Assembly: GCA_900540945.1 (NCBI GenBank)
Contig: UQHQ01000005.1
Span: 1-64,000, forward strand
DNA from: an uncultured Collinsella sp.
Lineage (GTDB): Bacteria > Actinomycetota > Coriobacteriia > Coriobacteriales > Coriobacteriaceae
Reading direction: 5' to 3'
Length of the DNA stretch: 64,000 nt
The position numbers and the translations under genes are program-made. The notes beneath the pieces were generated by a model. It was not told the DNA's origin, ran no database searches, and saw only the letters and a list, made by a program, of their open reading frames with translations. Position 1 is the first letter of the stretch; every line of letters begins with the position of its first letter. Positions 58,829 through 64,000 of the stretch are shown here, piece by piece.

Positions 58829-59203
58829 GAAATATCACCCTGATCGGTCGTCGAGAGAAGGAGTGGTCGCGGATGGGCCGCGACACCTACTCGGAATCTT
58901 ACACGAGTCGATAAGAAATAGTCCGCTTTACACTCACGCCTCGACTGAGGTTCGGATCCATGGGATGCCGGCGTAAAAGAAAAGCCCCCGTTGCCGGAGG
59001 CTTGAAGTTCAATTGGTGCGGCGTATAGGATTCCGCGCATCCGCTTCGCGGATCCGCGCCGGCTTCGCCCGCCTGCCGGCGTGCTCGCCCGCTCGCTACG
59101 GACGCTCCGCGTCCGCTTTACGCTCGCGCCTCGACCGAGGTTCGAATCCATGGGATGCCGGCGTAAAAGAAAAGCCTCCGTTGCCGGAGGCTTCAAGTTC
59201 AAT

Positions 59204-59280
59204 TGGTGCGGCGTATAGGATTCGAACCTATGACGTTCTGATTCGTAGTCAGACCCTCTATCCAGCTGAGGTAACGCCGC
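59204..59280 (-). tRNA. tRNA-Arg (ACG), copy 1
   Basis: 77 bases with encoded CCA. Acceptor GCGGCGT/ACGCCGC, D-arm CTCAGCTGGATAGAG, anticodon loop CTACGAA (anticodon ACG, read as ICG after deamination), T-arm ATAGGTTCGAATCCTAT. Own terminator downstream. Confidence 0.97.
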
Positions 59281-59628
59281 GACTTGTTGATTATTATGCA
59301 CATGGACTGAATAATGGTCAAGCGTTTTTTCAAAAAAAGTTATCGAATTTGATTTTTACTCATTTGGAGCACTTGGCGCGATCCTCGACGTATCGCGATA
59401 TAAGAAAAGCCCCCGTTGCCGGGAGCTTCAAGATCAATTGGTGCGGCGTATAGGATTCCGCGCATCCGCTGCGCGAATCCGCGCCGGCTTCGCCCGCCTG
59501 CCGGCGTGCTCGCCCGCTCGCTGAAAACGCTCCGCGTTTTCTTGACGCTCGCGCCTCGACCGAGGTTCGAATCTCCGCAATGCTCCCATATAAGAAAAGC
59601 CCCCGTTGCCGGGAGCTTTAAAGTCAAT

Positions 59629-59705
59629 TGGTGCGGCGTATAGGATTCGAACCTATGACGTTCTGATTCGTAGTCAGACCCTCTATCCAGCTGAGGTAAC
59701 GCCGC
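59629..59705 (-). tRNA. tRNA-Arg (ACG), copy 2
   Basis: Identical to copy 1 over its 77 bases, with a terminator of the same type. Confidence 0.97.
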
Positions 59706-59868
59706 AACGCACGGATTATTATGCACGCGAGCCCCCGATGGGTCAAGCGACAATTTGAAAAAATTTTACGGAGTGGTGATTAGGCTGTTCACACCCCGAC
59801 CGAGGTTCGAATCCATGCATGGTTTCCAAAAAAGAAAAGCCCCCGTTGCCGGAGGCTTCAAGTTCGAT

Positions 59869-59945
59869 TGGTGCGGCGTATAGGATTCGAACCTATGACG
59901 TTCTGATTCGTAGTCAGACCCTCTATCCAGCTGAGGTAACGCCGC
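59869..59945 (-). tRNA. tRNA-Arg (ACG), copy 3
   Basis: Identical in the mature sequence to copies 1 and 2; the upstream-most gene of the array in the direction of transcription. Confidence 0.97.
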
Positions 59946-60019
59946 AGCGCAAGTCATATAAAACCACTTTAGTTAGTTGGAGTCAAGCACAATCTCAAAC
60001 TTTTTTGAGAATATGTTCC

Positions 60020-60397
60020 TTACGCAGCTCCGCATGCGCCAGCGTCCCCCATGCGATCAATCGGTTTTTCAACCACATCGAACCCGGCACCGAGCTCCCT
60101 CAAAAGCGAGCGCACCCGCTGGGCACAGTCATAATCGGCAAACGAGATGCTCAGCATGCGCGCGACCTGGTTAGAAGTCCCAACTCCATAGAACCGCTCA
60201 AGCGTCACAAGCCCCTCGTGCGTCACAAAAGTCTCGACTACATGCGACGACTCCTCAAAACACCATTGGGTCAACGGGCCCTCGCTCGTCTGCCGCACCA
60301 CCAAACCACCCACACCCGATGGCTCACACGTAACTAGTAAGTGCTCCCCACCTTCATCGCTCTCAAACAAAACTACCCGCTCATCAAACAGCTCCAT
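60020..60397 (-). CDS. Small protein of unknown function
   Basis: 125 residues, no membrane segment. I do not recognise the family. N-terminal beta-hairpin text ERVVLFESDEGGEHLLVTCE, then SEGPLTQWCFEESSHVVETF and a C-terminal helical part with DYDCAQRVRSLLRELGAGFD. AGGAAGGGG before ATG 60397 and normal codon use support a real gene. It stands alone between the tRNA array and serS. Confidence 0.7.
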   Translation of the reverse strand: MELFDERVVLFESDEGGEHLLVTCEPSGVGGLVVRQTSEGPLTQWCFEESSHVVETFVTHEGLVTLERFYGVGTSNQVARMLSISFADYDCAQRVRSLLRELGAGFDVVEKPIDRMGDAGACGAA

Positions 60398-60518
60398 CGC
60401 ATCCCCTTCCTCTCGCTTCTATTTAACATAAGCATAGCAGGTAGATGGCTGTATACAGAACGTTTGTTCGTGTGTTTTCTATTGAGCTGTCCGCACGATA
60501 TGGTATAGCTCCGCACAC

Positions 60519-60548
60519 AAAAAGGGCGCCCCAGAAAGGAGCGCCCTT
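60519..60548 (-). terminator. serS terminator
   Basis: AAGGGCGC/GCGCCCTT with a 10-base loop, TTTTTG following on the minus strand. Confidence 0.85.
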
Positions 60549-60570
60549 GCAAATCGCTTATGTAGGCAAC

Positions 60571-61854
60571 CTACGCGACCGGCTCGATCTTCTCGAGGCC
60601 GCCCATGTAAGGACGAAGAACCTCGGGAATCGTGATGGTGCCGTCGGCGTTCTGGTAGTTCTCCAGGATGGCGGCCATGGTGCGGCCAGCCGGCAGGCCG
60701 GAACCGTTGAGGGTGTGCAGGTAGCGCGAGCCCTTGAAGTTCTCGGGGTCGCGATACTTGATGTTAGCGCGACGGGCCTGGAAGTCGCCGCAGTTGGAGC
60801 AGGAGCTGATCTCCTTGTAGGCGTTGTAGCTCGGCAGCCAGACCTCGATGTCGTAGGTCTGACGGGCAGAGAAGCCCAGGTCGCCGGTGCACAGGCTAAT
60901 CACGCGATACGGAAGGCCCAGCTGCTGCAGCAGGTACTCGGCCTCGGCGGTCATGCTCTCGAGCTCCTCGTCGGACTCCTCCGGCTTGGCAAACTTGACC
61001 ATCTCGACCTTGTCGAACTCGTGCTGGCGAATGATGCCGCGAGTGTCGCGACCAGCGGAGCCGGCCTCCTCGCGGAAGCAGGGGGTGAAGGCGGTGTAGC
61101 GGCGCGGCAGGGTATCAGCATCGAGAACCTCGCCGGCGTGCAGGTTGGTAAGCACGACCTCGGCGGTGGGGATCAGGAAGTTGTCGCCCGAGACGTGATA
61201 GGCGTCGTCCTCGAACTTGGGCAGCTGACCCGTGCCAAACATGGTCTGACGCTTGACGACGATGGGCGGCCACCACTCCTTAAAGCCACGGCTGGTGTGC
61301 GTGTCAAGGAAGAAGTTGATGAGGGCGCGCTCAAGACGGGCGCCGGCGCCACCGAGAACGGTAAAGCGGCTACCGGAGAGCTTGTTGCCGCGCTCGAAAT
61401 CGAGGATGTCGAGGTCGGTGCCCAGGTCCCAGTGCGGCTTAAAGTCGAAGTCGAACTCGCGCGGGGTGCCCCAACGACGGCGCTCGATGTTCTCGTCCTC
61501 GTCCTTGCCGTACGGCGTGGCCTCGCAAGGGATGTTGGGAAGGTGAGCCATAAAGTCGTACTGCTCCTGCTCGAGAGCGGTGCGGCGCTCGGCCAGACCG
61601 TCAATCTTCTCGTTGACGGCGCGCACGGCCTCCTTGGCGGCCTCGGCCTCGTCCTTCTTGCCCTCCTTCATCAGGGCGCCGATCTTCTTGGACTCGGCAT
61701 TACGCGTGGCCTGGAGCTCCTCGACCTCGGTGATGACGGCACGGCGCTCGTCGTCGAGCTCGAAGAACTTCTCTCGGTCCCAAGACGTCTGGCGGTTGGC
61801 CATGGCGGTATCGATGGCATCGGGGTTCTCGCGAACAAACTTGATATCAAGCAT
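60571..61854 (-). CDS. serS: Seryl-tRNA synthetase
   Basis: 427 residues. N-terminal coiled-coil arm (about 28-105) that clasps tRNA-Ser, then the class II core with motif 2 (TPCFREEAGSAGRDTRGIIRQHEF) and motif 3 (LNGSGLPAGRTMAAILE). GGAGGATCTA precedes ATG 61854, preferred to an upstream frame at 61881. Single gene; the leader is short and shows no T-box. Confidence 0.96.
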   Translation of the reverse strand: MLDIKFVRENPDAIDTAMANRQTSWDREKFFELDDERRAVITEVEELQATRNAESKKIGALMKEGKKDEAEAAKEAVRAVNEKIDGLAERRTALEQEQYDFMAHLPNIPCEATPYGKDEDENIERRRWGTPREFDFDFKPHWDLGTDLDILDFERGNKLSGSRFTVLGGAGARLERALINFFLDTHTSRGFKEWWPPIVVKRQTMFGTGQLPKFEDDAYHVSGDNFLIPTAEVVLTNLHAGEVLDADTLPRRYTAFTPCFREEAGSAGRDTRGIIRQHEFDKVEMVKFAKPEESDEELESMTAEAEYLLQQLGLPYRVISLCTGDLGFSARQTYDIEVWLPSYNAYKEISSCSNCGDFQARRANIKYRDPENFKGSRYLHTLNGSGLPAGRTMAAILENYQNADGTITIPEVLRPYMGGLEKIEPVA

Positions 61855-61965
61855 TAGATCCTCCGGCGATATACATTCCATTTAGGTTGCAACCTTGTAC
61901 ATGTATGGGCAAGTATATACTTATGAGCGTTTACGACCCAACCCAACTACGCAAGAAGGCACCCA

Positions 61966-62139
61966 ATGGACGCAGTTTTTTCCTTTTTGTTTGGCACCCG
62001 CACCGGTTTTGCCATCCTTTTCGCCGGCGGCATCCTACTGTTTGCGATTCTTGCCTTTGTAATGGAGAAGCGCACCCATAAGATGTATGTCGACCGCGGC
62101 CCCAAGGACGAGGACGATCAAGACAGCTTCTGGGACTAA
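61966..62139 (+). CDS. Small single-pass membrane protein of unknown function
   Basis: 57 residues: short cytoplasmic or external start MDAVFSFLFGTRTG, one strong membrane helix (FAILFAGGILLFAILAFVM), then a charged tail EKRTHKMYVDRGPKDEDDQD ending FWD. AGAAGG lies seven bases before the ATG. It is divergent from serS and its stop is two bases before a nested palindrome. Length, ribosome site and helix-plus-acidic-tail design support a real gene; function unknown. Confidence 0.75.
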   Translation: MDAVFSFLFGTRTGFAILFAGGILLFAILAFVMEKRTHKMYVDRGPKDEDDQDSFWD

Positions 62140-62140
62140 C

Positions 62141-62292
62141 CTGCCAAAAAGGGACTGGTTTATTTTGGTCGGTTTTATCTGGGCAAACGCAAGCGCCTCG
62201 CAACTGGAATTGAGCCAGTTGCGAGGCGCTTTTTGCTATAGAGATAAAACCGCAGGAAAACCTGCCAAAATAAACCTGTCCCTAAATGGCAG
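62141..62292. repeat. 150-bp nested palindrome of GGGACAGG type between convergent genes
   Basis: Outer pairs: CTGCC/GGCAG; 62151-62168 with 62265-62282 (17 of 18); 62170-62180 with 62242-62252 (11 of 11). The core is a 15-bp perfect hairpin (62193-62207/62215-62229) followed by TTTTTG on the plus strand. It fills the gap exactly: two bases after one stop codon and four before the other. The left arm recurs at 12241-12277. Confidence 0.88.
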
Positions 62293-62295
62293 GTT

Positions 62296-63066
62296 TTACT
62301 GGAGGGTGGCGTCGATGGCCTTGACCAGGGCGCTGCGCATGCCGGCGTCCTCGAGCGCGACGACGCCCTTGATGGTGGCGCCACCGGGTGAGCATACGGC
62401 ATCCTTCATCGCCGCAGGATGCTGGCCAGTCGCAAGCTGTAGCTTTGCCGTGCCCAGCACCATCTGGCTCACAATGCGATAGGCATCGGCGCGCGGGATA
62501 CCGTGCTTGACGGCCGCGTCGCCCAAGGCCTCAATCGCCATGGCGACAAATGCCGGTGCGCAACCGCCCACGGTACCGCCCACAAACAGCAGACTCGAAT
62601 CGAGCTCGACGACGGTGCCAAGCTTTCCGAGCAGACCGAGCACCGTGGCACGCTGCTCATCGCTAAGCGTGGAAGCCTTCTCGCAGGCGATAACGCCCTC
62701 GCCCACCGAAACCGGTGTGTTGGGCACCGTCGAGATGTGTGCGACACCCGGCAGGACCTGCTCCCACTTGGCGCTATCCCAGGTCCAGGCGACCGAAAGG
62801 ACAACCTTGTCGGCAAGGGTTTCTTTGAGCGGAGCGAAGACCTTCTCAATCATGTATGGCTTGACCGCAGCAACCACGATATCGGATGCGGCGACAACCT
62901 CCGCCGCATCACGACAGGCAACCATCCCACGTGCCTCACAACGCTCGACCAAGGCGTCGTAGTGGCCCGCGCAGGCGCACATATCGCTCGCAGCCACACC
63001 GGCGGCGATCCAGCCATCGGCCATAGCGCTCGCCATATTGCCAAAACCGACAAATCCGATCTTCAT
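62296..63066 (-). CDS. proC: Pyrroline-5-carboxylate reductase
   Basis: 256 residues. Rossmann start KIGFVGFGNMASAMADGW, AVKPYMIEKV, PNTPVSVGEGV and the C-terminal signature SPGGATIKGVVALEDAGMRSALVKAI. It reduces P5C to proline with NAD(P)H. AGAGGA lies about ten bases before ATG 63066. No proA or proB in the window. Proline-forming role is secure at family level; some paralogues act on related imines. Confidence 0.94.
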   Translation of the reverse strand: MKIGFVGFGNMASAMADGWIAAGVAASDMCACAGHYDALVERCEARGMVACRDAAEVVAASDIVVAAVKPYMIEKVFAPLKETLADKVVLSVAWTWDSAKWEQVLPGVAHISTVPNTPVSVGEGVIACEKASTLSDEQRATVLGLLGKLGTVVELDSSLLFVGGTVGGCAPAFVAMAIEALGDAAVKHGIPRADAYRIVSQMVLGTAKLQLATGQHPAAMKDAVCSPGGATIKGVVALEDAGMRSALVKAIDATLQ

Positions 63067-63139
63067 ATCTCATAGTCCTCTCAGACACGCTCTTCAAAAC
63101 GAAGGCTATTGTCCCACGGCATTGTTTCGTATTGCCGAC

Positions 63140-63610
63140 CTATTTGTGATACGGCTCGCCACGGCTGATCTTGCAGGCGCGGTAGATTTGCTCCAGCAGC
63201 ACCACGCGCGCCAAGTTGTGCGGCAAGGTAATACGTCCAAAGCTGAGCATCTCGTCGGCTCGTGTGCGCACGTCATCGCTCACGCCGTCCGATCCACCAA
63301 TCACAAAGGCGATGTCGCTGTTACCACGCAGCATAAGATCGTCGAGCCGCGCCGAAAGCTCCTCGCTCGAGCGCTCTTTGCCCTCAATGGCAAGCAGGAT
63401 CACATGCGCTCGAGGCGGCAGGGCTGCGAGAATCGCCGCACCCTCCTTGTCGCGTGCGGCATCCACGCCGCCCGCCTTAGCCGGGTCGATATCGGCCACC
63501 TCGCGGATATCCACCTTGGCATAGGCACCTAGGCGCTTGGTGTACTCAGCGCACGCGTCCTTCCAAAAGCGCTCCTTGAGCTTACCGACGCAAACGACGG
63601 TGTATTTCAC
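63140..63610 (-). CDS. rlmH: 23S rRNA (pseudouridine-1915 N3)-methyltransferase RlmH
   Basis: 156 residues. SPOUT fold: VVCVGKLKERFWKDACAEY at the start, LLAIEGKERSSEELSARLDD, FVIGGSDGVSDDVRTRADE (SAM-binding knot) and LSFGRITLPHNLARVVLLEQIYRA near the C-terminus. It methylates helix 69 of the assembled ribosome. GTG start at 63610 with AAGGAG about ten bases upstream, overlapping the stop of the preceding gene. Confidence 0.95.
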   Translation of the reverse strand: MKYTVVCVGKLKERFWKDACAEYTKRLGAYAKVDIREVADIDPAKAGGVDAARDKEGAAILAALPPRAHVILLAIEGKERSSEELSARLDDLMLRGNSDIAFVIGGSDGVSDDVRTRADEMLSFGRITLPHNLARVVLLEQIYRACKISRGEPYHK

Positions 63611-63616
63611 GCGCGT

Positions 63617-64000
63617 CTACTCCTTCGAATCGTTTTGAACTTTGCTGGCGGTCAGCATCTGCTCGAACATCGAGGCCGACTGCGAGAAATCGCTCGGCAG
63701 TACGACCGTCGATGTTTTACCCGTGCGAGCGAACTCTGTCATCATCTCGGACCACTGCGTAAACATGAACAGCTGGTTGGCCTCGTCGTTACCGACACCC
63801 GTCTCCTGGATGATCTCGAGCGAATCCTTGATGCCCAGCGCGATGGCCTTGCGCTGGTTGGCGATGCCTTCGCCCGCCTTTTCCATCGCCTCGGCCTCGG
63901 CGGTCGCCTCGGTGACGCGCTTGATGCGGTCGGCCTCGGCGAGCTCCTGCGCAGCAGCGCGCTTTCGCTGGGCAGCATTGATGTCGTTCATGGAGTTCTC
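63617..64000 (-). CDS. SPFH/stomatin-like protein, C-terminal part
   Basis: The gene enters from the right edge. The visible about 127 residues are the coiled-coil C-terminal part of a stomatin/prohibitin-family protein: MNDINAAQRKRAAAQELAEA, AEAEAMEKAGEGIANQRKAI, then MFTQWSEMMTEFARTGKTST. Such proteins organise membrane microdomains and often pair with NfeD or a protease. Its stop overlaps the rlmH ribosome site, so the two are probably co-transcribed. Confidence 0.85.
   Translation of the reverse strand, partial: ENSMNDINAAQRKRAAAQELAEADRIKRVTEATAEAEAMEKAGEGIANQRKAIALGIKDSLEIIQETGVGNDEANQLFMFTQWSEMMTEFARTGKTSTVVLPSDFSQSASMFEQMLTASKVQNDSKE

Larger units (their letters stand above)
58920..59945. 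repeat. Tandem array of tRNA-Arg units with two tRNA stubs
   Basis: Five near-identical units, each a tRNA 3' end plus terminator hairpin (AAGCCTCCG/CGGAGGCTT type) at about 58976-59003, 59168-59193, 59404-59428, 59593-59618 and 59833-59858. Three belong to intact genes; two (59014-59033 and 59439-59458) keep only the last 20 bases of the tRNA and then enter a GC-rich module about 115 bases long. Inverted T-arm text (GAGGTTCGAATCC or a variant) is found at 58943, 59133, 59559 and 59801, beyond four of the five terminators. No protein gene lies here. Confidence 0.85.

Noticed and set aside
58920..59945. CRISPR-like regular repeats
   Set aside because: The repeat units are tRNA 3' ends with terminators and the spacers are also related to each other; no cas genes.

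Overview
The window reads as chromosomal DNA of a high-GC, Gram-positive gut anaerobe. Gene content and order (tandem YhgE/Pip proteins, the Feo cluster with paired FeoA proteins, a nickel lactate-racemase locus, an orphan GlnR-like regulator beside glnA, and many intergenic palindromes) suggest class Coriobacteriia, most likely Collinsella. That assignment is inference from gene families; there is no 16S rRNA here. Most genes are on the minus strand. There is no prophage, insertion sequence or CRISPR array.

Layout. 1-2.8 kb: the start of an HtrA-type protease, a GlnR-like regulator and a glutamine-synthetase-family gene. 2.9-9.9 kb: a hexonate/Entner-Doudoroff island (LacI regulator, KDG kinase, KDPG aldolase, GntR regulator, sugar-acid dehydratase) whose gluconate permease and second GntR regulator survive only as 3' ends joined at a deletion scar. 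9.9-15.8 kb: an Old Yellow Enzyme-type flavoprotein, ferrous iron uptake (FeoA, FeoA, FeoB and a Cys-rich partner) and an HPr-like protein. 16-22.7 kb: an APC permease and an ebgA/ebgC-like beta-galactosidase operon with three LacI operators and its divergent repressor. 23-31 kb: aspS, serB and a lactate racemase locus (larB, larC1, tetR facing larD, larA). 31-38.7 kb: ppc, hisS, a truncated MFS gene, an M20 amidohydrolase and a DMT exporter. 38.9-46.4 kb: two YhgE/Pip proteins and htpG. 46.5-49.2 kb: an acetyltransferase and the tyrosine phospho-regulatory trio cpsC-cpsD-cpsB. 49.4-56.1 kb: pstB with a PhoP/PhoR-like pair, a VanR/VanS-like pair and a D,D-carboxypeptidase. 56.2-64 kb: tRNA-Ser, a large unknown TPR-like protein, three tRNA-Arg(ACG) genes plus two tRNA stubs, serS, a 57-residue membrane protein, proC, rlmH and the end of an SPFH protein.

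Pathways. The hexonate island would dehydrate gluconate (or a relative) to KDG, phosphorylate it and split KDPG, but its own permease is destroyed. The lar genes encode the racemase, a lactate channel and part of the nickel-pincer cofactor pathway. Two sensor pairs, PstB and a PBP5-like enzyme form an envelope/phosphate block.

The most unusual signal is a set of intergenic palindromes, often nested, that abut stop codons and appear in arrays. Two copies (28143-28265 and 31075-31201) share one architecture exactly: 28-bp perfect arms, 12-nt conserved spacers, 14-15 bp inner stems and GAA loops on 4-bp stems. Their arms and stems differ in sequence yet stay complementary. Related behaviour is seen in the tRNA-Arg array and at the end of the M20 gene. 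I recognise no described family that matches them.
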